This document shows positions 52,771 through 63,074 of a stretch of 64,000 nucleotides of DNA, in pieces. The position numbers and the translations under genes are program-made. Position 1 is the first letter of the stretch; the number at the start of each line of letters is the position of its first letter. The stretch comes from JASHVB01 sp035508435 (GTDB lineage: Bacteria; Pseudomonadota; Alphaproteobacteria; Acetobacterales; Acetobacteraceae). The stretch spans positions 62,001-126,000 of the forward strand of contig DATJNA010000209.1 of NCBI GenBank assembly GCA_035508435.1, given 5' to 3'. The notes under the pieces were generated by a model. That model searched no databases and was not told the origin of the DNA. It saw nothing but the letters and a program-made list of their open reading frames with translations.

Positions 52771-53864
52771 GCCGCCACGCTCCGTCGCTTGAGGGTGTAA
52801 GCCGACTGCGCCGCTGCCTCCAGCGCCAGTGGCTGCGTTGTCGTCGCGTGCGCCACGAAGGCGGCCCGCTTGCCATCGTCGTTGCCGATATGGCCGAGGA
52901 ATACCGGCCCCGGCAGATAGCTCTTGACGGCACCGGCGTGCAGCATCGCCAGCATCGCCGGCAGGGTTGCCGCGCCAACCTCGCCGATGCAGTCGCCGGG
53001 GTGCCAAAGTCCGAACCGGCCCTTTCGCTCTCGCAGCAGGCGCGTGATCGCGAGCGACGCCTCCTTGAAGCGGTACTGTTCTCCATTCGCATCGGCGATC
53101 CGATAATCGCAATCCTTCAGGGCGATCCCCGACTCACCGAGTGCTCCGCCGATGGCTTGGACCAGCCCTTCGGCACGCAGCGGTTTGCCGGAACCGAACG
53201 ACGCCGGCTCGCGCGCAAATCCGAGCCCGCGCAAGGCCAGCGCAGATGCGCGCTCGCTGCCCCAGCCGCCCACCAGAACGGCACTGCCCGCCTCACCCGG
53301 AATGAACCCGTTGGAGTTGCTGCGCGTCAGCAGCCGCCGGTCCTTGTCGTATGCGGCCAAGGTGTCGTCCACGATGAAGCTGTCGCTGCCGGCAATGATG
53401 ACGCGCGGGCAGTGCGCCTCCTGTAGCAGACGCCGTGCCTGTAGTAGCGCCACGGCTGCGCCGACGTGCCCCTGCTGGAGTACGCTGGACATCGGGTGCA
53501 GCGGCATGCCCAGCTCACGTTCGATTTCGCGCGGCAAAACCTGTGGCAGATGTTCCGGCAGGCCGGGCCGGTCGGGCTCGGCAAGGCAGAGGATCACCGG
53601 TATCCGGCTCGGCTCTTCGCCCGCCGCCGCGGCGAAACACTCGGCAATCGGCCGGGCCGCCAGTTTTGCCAGCCTCGTTACACCGTACGCCGGCTCATCA
53701 AGATCAACCGGGCTCCCGATGATCGCTTCACCCTCGCTGTTAGTGAATGCGATCTCCTGGAAGTTATTCATGCCACAGCGTATGGCGGCACAGCTTGCTG
53801 CCGCGGTCGCTCCCACACCGCAGAACAGACCTGCGCCATGAATCGCAAGCGGCGGGACTGCCAT
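52767..53864 (-). CDS. Ketosynthase/thiolase-fold pseudoenzyme of the VgrG island
   Basis: This 365-residue protein resembles beta-ketoacyl synthases: PLAIHGAGLFCGVG start, a PRVIIAGSDSFIVDD segment and FIPGEAGSAVLVGG. The catalytic residues appear lost. The cysteine position (DTACSS in active enzymes) reads LQQGHVGAA, the first histidine segment reads ADANGEQYR, and the GH of the second reads IGEVGAA. Similar proteins occur beside DUF2169 and DUF4150 genes in T6SS islands. The start overlaps the DUF2169 stop (TAATG). A scaffold or chaperone role is inference. Confidence 0.8.
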   Translation of the reverse strand: MAVPPLAIHGAGLFCGVGATAAASCAAIRCGMNNFQEIAFTNSEGEAIIGSPVDLDEPAYGVTRLAKLAARPIAECFAAAAGEEPSRIPVILCLAEPDRPGLPEHLPQVLPREIERELGMPLHPMSSVLQQGHVGAAVALLQARRLLQEAHCPRVIIAGSDSFIVDDTLAAYDKDRRLLTRSNSNGFIPGEAGSAVLVGGWGSERASALALRGLGFAREPASFGSGKPLRAEGLVQAIGGALGESGIALKDCDYRIADANGEQYRFKEASLAITRLLRERKGRFGLWHPGDCIGEVGAATLPAMLAMLHAGAVKSYLPGPVFLGHIGNDDGKRAAFVAHATTTQPLALEAAAQSAYTLKRRSVAA

Positions 53865-54964
53865 TATCCGGCACCTCTTGCCGCGGTCTGGTGACTGGGC
53901 GGCGCCACCGCCGGGGTCATGCCCAGGCTGAGAGAGCGCCACCACGGCCCCGGCATGTGGCCGACAACCGCATGTGTCACCTCAAAGATGTCGCGCCGCA
54001 ATGTCAGGTTGGCTCGCCACACCATGCCGAAACGCTCGGCGTCGGGTTCGAACAGGATCGTGTCGAGGACGGCCGCGGACTCCACCCGATCGAAGCGGCC
54101 GCGCATGAATACGATCGGCATGTCGATGGCAGGCAAAACGAACTCGCGCCGCCCATCCGCCGTCAGGTTGACCAGCACCACATTCTCGCCGCCGCGTGGA
54201 TGCGCAATCTGCTGCTCCTCCGGCGCACACTGGTAATAGCGCGAGTCAAAATCCGCTGGCAGGAACGGAAACACATTGTCGAGCCAGTTCTGGTCGTAGG
54301 TGCCCGCGAAGCCGATCCGCGTCGGCCATCCGCGGCCGACCGGCCCGAATGCCATTGGCTTGTACTTGCCACCAGGATCTCGTACCGGTTGCCCGATCTC
54401 CTCGGTGTTGCAAACCGGCGCATCGCGAACCAGCTCCGGATAAATGTGATGGTGCCACCCCCGCCCAACCGGGTTCGGCAGATACGACCGCACCTGCGTT
54501 GGATTGCGCATCCGCTCATCGGTGCCGCCGAACGCGTTGTCATAGGAAATCGGCAGGCGCGAGAACGGCACCGGATCGCTTGGTGTGTACCCCATCGCCG
54601 CGCCGCGCCACACCCGATTGCCCCAGACGGTAAATGCTTTGCGCCATCCCCCAACCTGCAGCCCGACCGCGATGCGCTCCACCGTCCGGCCATCCGGCGC
54701 GTACGCCGAACCGTTCAGCAGCACGTCGCAGAACGGCTTCTCCAGTGCGTAGTCGCATTCCGCCACGGTCGCCGACCGCCCCGGCTCCCCGGTGAACAAA
54801 TCCGCGTCCACCAGCGGCACTTGCTCCTCCGCCAGCTTCGGCGCCTCCCCCGACCGAGGCAGCGTGAACGTGCCCTTCACCACCACCACCACGTACTCTG
54901 CCCCGGTCTTGTCCATGCCCAGCGTATAGCCCGCCGCCATGCCGGTGCCGTTGATCAGGTTCAT
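53864..54964 (-). CDS. DUF2169 T6SS effector adaptor/chaperone
   Basis: The 366-residue protein has the DUF2169 pattern: VVVVVKGTFTLP near the start, CDYALEKPFCDVLLNGSAYAP, VWGNRVWR, ISYDNAFGGTDER and YPNP-like LPNPVGRGW. DUF2169 proteins bind effectors or PAAR proteins and load them on VgrG. It stands between DUF6484 and the ketosynthase-like gene on the same strand. No signal peptide is present. Confidence 0.88.
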   Translation of the reverse strand: MNLINGTGMAAGYTLGMDKTGAEYVVVVVKGTFTLPRSGEAPKLAEEQVPLVDADLFTGEPGRSATVAECDYALEKPFCDVLLNGSAYAPDGRTVERIAVGLQVGGWRKAFTVWGNRVWRGAAMGYTPSDPVPFSRLPISYDNAFGGTDERMRNPTQVRSYLPNPVGRGWHHHIYPELVRDAPVCNTEEIGQPVRDPGGKYKPMAFGPVGRGWPTRIGFAGTYDQNWLDNVFPFLPADFDSRYYQCAPEEQQIAHPRGGENVVLVNLTADGRREFVLPAIDMPIVFMRGRFDRVESAAVLDTILFEPDAERFGMVWRANLTLRRDIFEVTHAVVGHMPGPWWRSLSLGMTPAVAPPSHQTAARGAG

Positions 54965-54979
54965 CGCCGGCGCCCGCTT

Positions 54980-55450
54980 TCAGTTGATCTGCACCGACGC
55001 GCCGGTGATGCGCTGCATCCCCGACGAGCGCAGCGACACATACGCCCCGCGCACCAGCACCTTGCCCGCCCGCGTCAGCACCAGGCTGGCCCGCCCGCAT
55101 TGCAGCACGATCTCGCGCGCCGCGGTCAGCGTCAGCGTCTCCTCCACCTGCGGCGCAGCCGGTTCCGGCTCAGGCTCTTGCTCGGCCACGACCCCGATCG
55201 CCAAGGGCTTGCTGCGATCTCCGCCGATGAACATCAGCGCCACCGCGGAACCCGTCGGCACCAGTTCGTAGCTGGCCGTGGCCGCCGCCTTCACCGGCAC
55301 TCCGGCGCGCAGCCCGGGATAGTTGACCATCGGCGAGCCATCCTTCGCCAGCGCGACAACGCGCCCGATGACCACGTCCGTGGGCTTGGCGACAATGCGC
55401 GCGTCGCCGCTCTCAGTTCTGGAGAATCTTTTGTCCCTTAATGACGACAT
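54980..55450 (-). CDS. DUF6484-like VgrG-linked protein
   Basis: The 156-residue protein has VVIGRVVALAKDGSPMVNYPG, then LMFIGGDRSKPLAIGVV and a beta-rich LTLTAAREIVLQCGRASLVL end. This fits the DUF6484 proteins found after vgrG. The open frame overlaps the end of vgrG by 38 bp. A start inside the frame, near the VVIG segment, would remove the overlap, so the start is not certain. Confidence 0.78.
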   Translation of the reverse strand: MSSLRDKRFSRTESGDARIVAKPTDVVIGRVVALAKDGSPMVNYPGLRAGVPVKAAATASYELVPTGSAVALMFIGGDRSKPLAIGVVAEQEPEPEPAAPQVEETLTLTAAREIVLQCGRASLVLTRAGKVLVRGAYVSLRSSGMQRITGASVQIN

Positions 55451-57536
55451 CTCCTGACCCCTTGATAGTGATCTGCTTGCCTTCGATCGTGATATCCCCG
55501 TTCTTCTTCATCGTGATCGTGGCCGAGCCGGTCTTCAGCACGATCTCGTCGCCGGCCGTGATGGTCAGCGATTTGCCGACATCCAGACTGTCGGACTGCC
55601 CGACACTGGTCGTCCGGTCCTTGCTGATCTGGGTCGATTCGTTGCCGCCGACCGAGATCGACTGGTTGCTGCCGACCGAGATGCTCTGGATTGCCCCGAC
55701 CGTGACGGTGCGTGCGGCTCCAACGTTGATCGCTTCCGCTGCCCCCACGGAATGGACCCGCGCCACACCCACCGTCAGCGTCTCGTTCAGCGCCACGGTG
55801 TGGCTGCGATTTTTCCCGATCGTCACCGTCTCATTGGCCTGCACCGTTTCGGTGCGGTTCACGCCGATCGTGATCGTCTCGTTGCCATGCACGGTCTCGG
55901 TGCGGTTGTTGTCGATGGTGATCGTCTCGTTGTTCTTCACATGCTCCGTACGATCGTGATCGACGGTGGTAGTCTCATCGTGACCGACCCAGTGGCTCGC
56001 ATCATGCTCGACCTCCTTGGTGAGATCCTTCTCCGCATGAAACAGAACTTCTTCCGAACCCTTCTTGTCCTCGAAGCGAAATTCGTTGCAGTTCGCCGCA
56101 CTGCCCGCCATGGACGAGCGTGTGCGCAGCCCACTCTGCGTGGCATTGGCCGGTAAAGGGAACGGCACGGTTTGCTCGGCGTTGTAGACCGATCCCACCA
56201 CCAACGGCCGGTCCGGGTCGCCTTCCAGGAACGTGACCACCACCTCCTGGCCGATGCGGGGCAGGAACCAGCCGCCGAAGCTGCGCCCCGCCCAGGTCTG
56301 CGCCACGCGGATGAAGCACGAGCTGTGGTCGTTCTTCTTGCCGTAGCGGTCCCAGGGGAACTGAACCTTGATGCGGCCGTACTTGTCGGTGAAGATCTCG
56401 GCACCGCTCGGCCCGGTGACGACGGCCGTCTGGGCGCCGTGGATGCGGGGACGCGGCGTCCGCATCGGCGGCCGGTACGGCACCGCCTGCGGCGCGCAGC
56501 GAAATGTATTCGCATAGCTGGACTTGCCGTCGTGCGTCAGCAGGTTCCAGTCCTCGGCCGTATGGTGCACTTCGATGAGCAGGAATTGTTGAGCGTCCTG
56601 GTCGTTGGCGGCGTTGGACAGGTTGAAACAGGTGCCGGCGGCGAAGCCGGGACAGGATGATTCGCCCGCCACTCCCTCGTACGCCGCCTCCTCGTATTCG
56701 ATCCGCCACTGCGCGATCGTGTTGCCGTTGTCTCGTTGCTCATAACGGCCTGGATAGTCGTACATCTCCAATGCGCGCTTCGCGAGCACCGGGTTCACCG
56801 TTTTGCGCTGGGTGACCAGGTCGGTCGATGGCGTCTCGAAATTGTAGTCTTGCAGCGCCCACTGGCCGGATCGGACCCGGTAGCTGCGCTCCCATTGCGT
56901 CACGCCGCCAAGCACGTGGTCGGTCGCACGCAGCGGCACGTTGGCGTCGACGCACTGGCCAAAGCCGTGGTTGCTGTCGCACATCACCAGCGTGTGGCCG
57001 CTGTCGTCCTGCCGGAAGTAGAACGAGATGCCTTCCTCTTCCAGCAGGCGGCACACGAAGTCATACGCGGTTTCGCGGTATTGTACGCAAAACTCGTGCT
57101 GGCCATGGTGGCCGCTGAGCTTCCATTCACGGCGCTGGACGCCGAAATCAGCCAGCACGGTGTCAACGATGCTGCGCACGTCCTGGTCCTGGAAGATGCG
57201 GCAGTCGCTGCTGCGGGTCAGCAGCCACATCATCGGCACCAGGCGGGCGCGGTACAGGCGCAGTCCACGGCTCTCGCGGCCCATGACGGTGAAGCGCGAA
57301 ATGATGCCGTCGACGCTGATCGGTTGCTCTGCCCCCTCGGGGCAAATGTAGATGCGCGCGGCGCTGCCCAGCAGTTGGTCCGCGGTCAGGTCTGGATCGG
57401 TGGAGACCAACTCCAGGTCGTAGGCGTAGAGCGTGGAGATGCGGTCTGTGCCGTCGACCCCGACCAGGAGCACGTGATCGGCACCGAGCACCGTATCGAT
57501 CCGCAGCAGCCGCCGATCCTGCAGGTACACGTCCAC
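55413..57536 (-). CDS. vgrG: Type VI secretion spike protein VgrG
   Basis: The 707-residue protein has the gp27-like part (HEFCVQYRETAYDFVCRLLEEEGISFYF, shown in part: YDFVCRLLEEEGISFYF), a gp5 OB-fold (GRIKVQFPWDRYG; GWFLPRIGQEVVVTFLEGDP; PLVVGSVYN) and a long C-terminal beta-prism made of repeats ending NETITI, NETVTI, NQSISV. The start is GTG, with a stop in frame shortly upstream. It forms the spike tip for the cargo genes downstream. No core T6SS genes are in the window, so this is an orphan island. Confidence 0.94.
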   Translation of the reverse strand: MDVYLQDRRLLRIDTVLGADHVLLVGVDGTDRISTLYAYDLELVSTDPDLTADQLLGSAARIYICPEGAEQPISVDGIISRFTVMGRESRGLRLYRARLVPMMWLLTRSSDCRIFQDQDVRSIVDTVLADFGVQRREWKLSGHHGQHEFCVQYRETAYDFVCRLLEEEGISFYFRQDDSGHTLVMCDSNHGFGQCVDANVPLRATDHVLGGVTQWERSYRVRSGQWALQDYNFETPSTDLVTQRKTVNPVLAKRALEMYDYPGRYEQRDNGNTIAQWRIEYEEAAYEGVAGESSCPGFAAGTCFNLSNAANDQDAQQFLLIEVHHTAEDWNLLTHDGKSSYANTFRCAPQAVPYRPPMRTPRPRIHGAQTAVVTGPSGAEIFTDKYGRIKVQFPWDRYGKKNDHSSCFIRVAQTWAGRSFGGWFLPRIGQEVVVTFLEGDPDRPLVVGSVYNAEQTVPFPLPANATQSGLRTRSSMAGSAANCNEFRFEDKKGSEEVLFHAEKDLTKEVEHDASHWVGHDETTTVDHDRTEHVKNNETITIDNNRTETVHGNETITIGVNRTETVQANETVTIGKNRSHTVALNETLTVGVARVHSVGAAEAINVGAARTVTVGAIQSISVGSNQSISVGGNESTQISKDRTTSVGQSDSLDVGKSLTITAGDEIVLKTGSATITMKKNGDITIEGKQITIKGSGDVVIKGQKILQN

Positions 57537-57964
57537 CGAGGTGCCCTACCCTTATGGTTTGACGTTTGATCAGTTTCGCAAATCTTACACATACCTTGCA
57601 AGGAAAACGCTATGAACCACGTCACAGTCCAAAATTGCAGCCGGAACAACCGCGTATCATGTCAGAAAATGGGAATCGTCCCATGATGATCGCATTATCC
57701 AGCACTTCCGACTCAATTGACAACCGGCAATAGACGTGGCGTTGTGGTTGCGCATCAGCAGTAGTCGATTGGTGGCGCGGCGCGCGCCTCATCCGATGGC
57801 ATACGGTAACGCTCCGTTATCGCGACGGCGGACACCACGCCCCGCATGCTTGCGGCAAGCCCCCGCGGCGCAGGCTGTGATATGCACATCGATCCGGCTA
57901 CGCGAGCGCAAGAGAGACGGCGTAGTATCGCCCCGGTCCAGGCGAGTCGAAGGAGCAGGAGTTG
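57537..57964. promoter_or_regulatory. Divergent region between vgrG and the DUF4129 operon
   Basis: These 428 bp are AT-richer than the rest of the area, mainly 57560-57720, and should hold promoters for both directions. A perfect inverted repeat ATGGGA-ATCG-TCCCAT lies at 57669-57684 and is a candidate operator. The AAGGAG for the DUF4129 gene is at 57950-57955. Confidence 0.5.
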
Positions 57965-58633
57965 GTGCCGCGCAGGGTCCTGGGCGCCGTAGGGGCAGTG
58001 CTGGGCGGCGGCGGTGGCACGCCGCTCGCCGCGGTCGCGCCTTCACCTGATGCGTTGGCCACCGAAGCGATCCGGCGCCTCGGCCTTCAGTCCACTCTGC
58101 CGACGCCGCAACCTCCCCCGTCCTGGTGGTCGCTCGACCTCTCCGACTGGCTGCTGCTCTCGATTGCGCTCGCAGCACTGGTATTGGTGGTCTATTGCCT
58201 GAAGGATTTCCGCTGGGGCCCCCGTCGCGGCGGCGTCGACCCGTTGTCCGAGCCGTCCGACCCGTCCGGCACAGAGCAAGCGGCGCACCTCGTCCGCGCC
58301 GACCACTTCGCGCGGCAGGGCCGCTTCGGCGAGGCGATGCACGAAGTCCTGCTGCAAGCCCTGGTCGAAATGCGCGCCCCGGCCGGCGTCCACCTCGCCG
58401 ATTCGCTGACCAGCCGCGAAATCCTGCGAATGACACGGCTGCCGGAGCAAGGCAGGGCCGCGCTGCGGGCGATGATCGCGCAGGTGGAGTGGGCCTGGTT
58501 CGGCGAACATGCGGCACGGTTCGCCGACTACCGTGCCTGCCAGGCCAGCTTCGACGAGCTGCGCGCTGCCCTGCGGCCGAGTCCCGCCGACCCGCGGCAG
58601 CTTCCGGCCGACCCCCGACCGGCTCCGGCATGA
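57965..58633 (+). CDS. DUF4129-domain membrane protein
   Basis: The 222-residue protein has one helix (about residues 62-80, WLLLSIALAALVLVVYCL) and a C-terminal DUF4129 domain (ADHFARQGRFGEAMHEVLLQAL; SLTSREILRMTRLPEQGRAALRAM; VEWAWFG). DUF4129 is regularly linked to MoxR/DUF58 genes. GTG at 57965 lies nine bases after AAGGAG, and a TTG one codon earlier is possible. The stop overlaps the next start (ATGA). Confidence 0.83.
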   Translation: MPRRVLGAVGAVLGGGGGTPLAAVAPSPDALATEAIRRLGLQSTLPTPQPPPSWWSLDLSDWLLLSIALAALVLVVYCLKDFRWGPRRGGVDPLSEPSDPSGTEQAAHLVRADHFARQGRFGEAMHEVLLQALVEMRAPAGVHLADSLTSREILRMTRLPEQGRAALRAMIAQVEWAWFGEHAARFADYRACQASFDELRAALRPSPADPRQLPADPRPAPA

Positions 58634-59824
58634 CCGAGGCCGGCCCGTTCACTCCGCGACTGCTGGCGGCCTGGATCGCCGCCGCCGCGCTGACATTCGT
58701 GATCTCGCTGGCCTTCATGCTGCATGGCGAGGACGCCGCGACCATTGGGCCCAGCACGTTCTCCCGCTCGGCGATCGGTTATGCCGGGATCGCCGATGTC
58801 CTGCAGCACCGCGGCCTGACGGTCATCAAGAGCCGGGGTGGCTCGCTGCGGCGGCTTGGGGCAGGGGGCGTGCTGGTGGTGGCCGAGCCGGAGTTCCATC
58901 AGCCCGTCACCCAGACTGAACGGGCCTTGCTGGGTGCGCCGGCCGTCCTGCTGGTGCTGCCGAAATGGCAGGGGCTGCCGGATCGCGACAACACGTCCTG
59001 GATCGCCGAGGCGGATCCATTGCCGTTGTTCGTCCCGCAGGCAGTGCTGTCCATCGCCGTCGCACAGGGGCAGGTGGTGCGTGCCGAAAAGCCGGTGACA
59101 TGGAGCCACAACGACATCGGTCTGGCGCCACATCTTACCACGCCAGTGCAACTGATGACGTCGCCGCATTTGCGTCCCGTTGTCGGCAGCGACGCCGGCA
59201 TGCTGGTGGGCGAGCTGCGCCGCGCCAACGGCCGCCGTTTGTGGGTGCTGGCGGATCCGGATGTGCTGGACAATCATGGACTTGGCGACGGCAACGCCGC
59301 ATTCGCTCTGGCCCTCTTCGACACCGTGCGGGGTGGCCGCAACATCGTCTTCGACGAAGCCGTGCATGGCTTCGCCACCGCGGCCAATCCCGCGGCACTG
59401 CTGCTGCATCCGCCCTTTACCCAGGTGGCGGCGCTGGGCGTCGTGGCGCTTGCGCTGACACTGTGGGCAGGCGCGATCCGCTTTGGTGCCCCGGAAGTGC
59501 CGCCGCCGCCCCTCAAGGCCGGCAAGCGAGACCTGGTGCGGAATGTCGCGGCCTTGTTCCGTTTCGCCGGCTATCAGCCGGTCCTGGTGCGGCGCTACGT
59601 GGAGGAGACGATCCGCACGGTCGCCCGCCACCTGCACGCGCCGCGCAATCTCGACGACGTCGGCACGCTGGCCTGGCTGCACCGTATCGGCACCGCCCGC
59701 CACGTGACGGCCGATTGCGCGGCGCTGAACACCCGTGCCGCGTCGCTCGCGGCCGGCCGGGCGCGGTCACCGGATCTCGCCCGCCTGCCCGGCGAAATCT
59801 GGCAATGGAAGCAGGAGATGTTGC

Positions 59825-60777
<953 letters not shown>

Positions 60778-60781
<4 letters not shown>

Positions 60782-60910
60782 TCCAGCCGATTTCGCCTAT
60801 CCGGTTCGCGCAGGTGACCCCGCGAAATCGGCTGGCAACCGAGCCACCGCCGGCTCCCTGCGCTCACCGGATAGGCCGGCAACCGATCCTCGGGCAGCCA
60901 TGATCCAGCC
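60778..60910. repeat. 122-bp element bounded by 11-bp direct repeats between moxR and DUF58
   Basis: ATGATCCAGCC occurs at 60778 and again at 60900, and the second copy is the DUF58 start. Between them lie inverted repeats CCAGCCGATTTCGC (60783-60796) with GCGAAATCGGCTGG (60822-60835), and GCCTATCCGGT (60795-60805) with ACCGGATAGGC (60866-60876). The second pair starts inside the loop of the first and closes after it. Near-direct repeats GGCAACCGAGCC and GGCAACCGATCC follow each right arm. Confidence 0.75.
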
Positions 60911-62207
60911 CACACGTCACGGCGTAACGCTGTTCGCGTTCGGCGTGCCGCTGGCATTGCTGCTCGTCAGCATCGCGCCCGGAGTGATGGCGCTTGCCTA
61001 TGGCTACTGTGCGCTGGTCGTGCTGGCGATGGCGGCGGACGCCGTGCTCGCCTGGCCGGCGTGGCGCCTCCCGGTCACCGTGACCACCCCCGACCATCTC
61101 CTGATCGGCGAGGCTGGCACGATCACCGCCACCATTGCGGCGAGCGCGCCGTGGCGGATGCGCTTCGCCTGGCTGGCGCAGCAAAGCGGCGAGCTCGATC
61201 CGCCAACGATCGTCACGGTGGAGGCCGACGGCGGGACGGCGACGGCGAGGCTGCCGCTGGTGCCGCGGCGACGGGGCAGGATGGTCATCGAACGGCTGTG
61301 GCTGCGCTGGCAGGGCCCGCTCGGGCTGATGCAATGGATGCGCCGGATCGATGTCGGCCGGAGCGTCGACGTGCTTCCGAACATCCGCGGCGTTCAGGGC
61401 ATTGCGCTGCAGTTCTTCGCCCGTGAGTCGGTGCACGGCACCCGCGTGCTGCGCGAACGCGGCGAGGGCACTGAATTCGACGCGCTCAAGGAGTACGTCG
61501 CCGGATTGGATTCGCGGTTCATCGACTGGAAGCACTCGGCCCGCCATCACAAGCTGGTCTGCAAGGAATTCCGCATCGAGCGCAACCATCCCGTCGTGCT
61601 GGCCTTCGACACGGGTCACCTGATGGTTGAGCCAATCGACGGCGTGCCACGTCTGGACCATGCGATCAGTGCCGGGCTGCTGTTGGCCTGGATCGCGCTG
61701 CGCGGTGGCGACCTGGTAGGGCTGTATGGGTTCGATGCGGCCGTGCGCCATTACGTGGCGCCGCTGCGCGGCATGGCGGCATTGGGCCAGCTTCAGCGCG
61801 CCACGGCGGCGCTGACCTATCATCACGAGGAGACCAATTTCACGCTCGGCCTGGCGGAACTCGCCCTGCGGCTTCGCCGGCGTGCGCTGGTGGTGTTGTT
61901 CACCGACTTCGTCGACACCGTCACCGCGGAGTTGCTGATGGACAGCGTGGGGCTGGTGGCGCAGCGCCATGTCGTCGTCTTCGCCAGCCTCAGCGATCCT
62001 TACCTGGCGCAGACCCTGGACCGCAGGCCGCGGCAGTTCGAGCATGTCGCCGAGGCGGTGATCGCCGCGGATTTCCTGCGCGACCGCCAGACGGTGTTCG
62101 AGCGGCTGGATCGGCTGGGCGTCCACTGCCTCGACGTGCCGCGGGAGCAATTCTCGGTCGGGCTGATCAACCGATATCTCAAGGTCAAGCAGCGGCACTT
62201 GCTATGA
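60900..62207 (+). CDS. DUF58-domain protein, MoxR partner
   Basis: The 435-residue protein has two N-terminal helices (about residues 8-50), a beta region and the DUF58/VWA-like part with the motif GEGTEFDALKEYVAGLDSRFIDWKHSARHH (shown in part: GEGTEFDALKEYVAGLDSRF). It also has a metal-site-like LAFDTG and VVLFTDFVDT. It is the standard partner of MoxR. The start ATG is the second copy of the 11-bp repeat. The gene is last in the operon. Confidence 0.9.
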   Translation: MIQPTRHGVTLFAFGVPLALLLVSIAPGVMALAYGYCALVVLAMAADAVLAWPAWRLPVTVTTPDHLLIGEAGTITATIAASAPWRMRFAWLAQQSGELDPPTIVTVEADGGTATARLPLVPRRRGRMVIERLWLRWQGPLGLMQWMRRIDVGRSVDVLPNIRGVQGIALQFFARESVHGTRVLRERGEGTEFDALKEYVAGLDSRFIDWKHSARHHKLVCKEFRIERNHPVVLAFDTGHLMVEPIDGVPRLDHAISAGLLLAWIALRGGDLVGLYGFDAAVRHYVAPLRGMAALGQLQRATAALTYHHEETNFTLGLAELALRLRRRALVVLFTDFVDTVTAELLMDSVGLVAQRHVVVFASLSDPYLAQTLDRRPRQFEHVAEAVIAADFLRDRQTVFERLDRLGVHCLDVPREQFSVGLINRYLKVKQRHLL

Positions 62208-62387
62208 TGAGCGTCGTCGATAGTTGGAAGGTTCGAACCCGGCTTAGGATGGAAATCCGTACGTGGCGCCTTGAGCTCGCGCGCTGAGGGTTCGGGACTG
62301 ACCGCTGAATGCCTGATACTCGATCACTGAACCGGCATGTTGCGACACGAAGCCGTGCGGGCGACGCCCGCCCGGAGCGTCCTGCCG

Positions 62388-62666
62388 TCACTGCCGTTCG
62401 TTCAGAGGCGCGTGCGCGTCGCGAATGCTCTCGCTTGTCGGGTTTCGGATCGCGGACCGATTCGTCGAATTCCGGACACTTACAAGTTGCGGCTCGCTGA
62501 CCGCGCGTTCCTGGCCGTCAACCAGTCGCTTTACCCGATACTGCCAAACATTGGCGGTGAGAGGAAGTACACGGGACACACTATACACGTCAGCAGGATT
62601 GTTCGTCGCATAGCTGTCCAAGATCAGGCGAACCTGATCGCCGATGGCAAACTTCCGCAGTTCCAT
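62388..62666 (-). CDS. Small conserved-type hypothetical protein
   Basis: The 92-residue protein begins ELRKFAIGDQVRLILDSYAT and has VYSVSRVLPLTANVWQYRVKRLVDGQERAVSEPQL. The pattern GDxVR...YxVxRxLP...QYRVK...ERxVxExxL is one I recall from many small alphaproteobacterial proteins of unknown role. The last 25 residues look like extra tail. GAGGAG lies seven bases upstream of the ATG. Confidence 0.75.
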   Translation of the reverse strand: MELRKFAIGDQVRLILDSYATNNPADVYSVSRVLPLTANVWQYRVKRLVDGQERAVSEPQLVSVRNSTNRSAIRNPTSESIRDAHAPLNERQ

Positions 62667-62861
62667 GAGTTAGCTCCTCGAGCGACGTTGCACCGCTGAT
62701 CAGTCGTATTGCGCATGGCGCGCCACCCCTGGTTCGCGATTCCTGCCGATCGGCCATCCGCCGCGAAACCATGGCGGCGCTGGGCGGTTCGAGCAAATCG
62801 ATCCTCGGTCCGACACTCCTGCATACCGGCAGGCCGACTGGGAACACATGTATGTGCCGGC

Positions 62862-63074
62862 TCAATGAGCCTTTCGCGTACTCACCAGAGCTTCAGTCGC
62901 GAGGTCGAATATCACCTTCCCGCCGGACACCACGGCTACGACATCGGCATAAACATACGTTACCGCATCGGACGTGACTTCAAACGTGAACAGTCGACCC
63001 CGCGGATCCCCGTAATCCGCACGGAACTCTTCAAGGTCATAGCTTATCTGGCCATCGATGTCGGACAGGCGCAT
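62862..63074 (-). CDS. Small hypothetical protein
   Basis: The 70-residue protein (start MRLSDIDGQISYDLEEFRAD) is acidic and beta-rich, with VVAVVSGGKVIFDLATEAL near the end. I recognise no family. The ribosome-binding site is weak. Its composition looks coding, but confidence is modest. Confidence 0.5.
   Translation of the reverse strand: MRLSDIDGQISYDLEEFRADYGDPRGRLFTFEVTSDAVTYVYADVVAVVSGGKVIFDLATEALVSTRKAH

Noticed and set aside
62226..62240. GGTTCGAACCC, similar to a tRNA T-loop
   Set aside because: No matching acceptor, D-arm or anticodon arm exists at the right distance on either strand. The motif is a simple palindrome.
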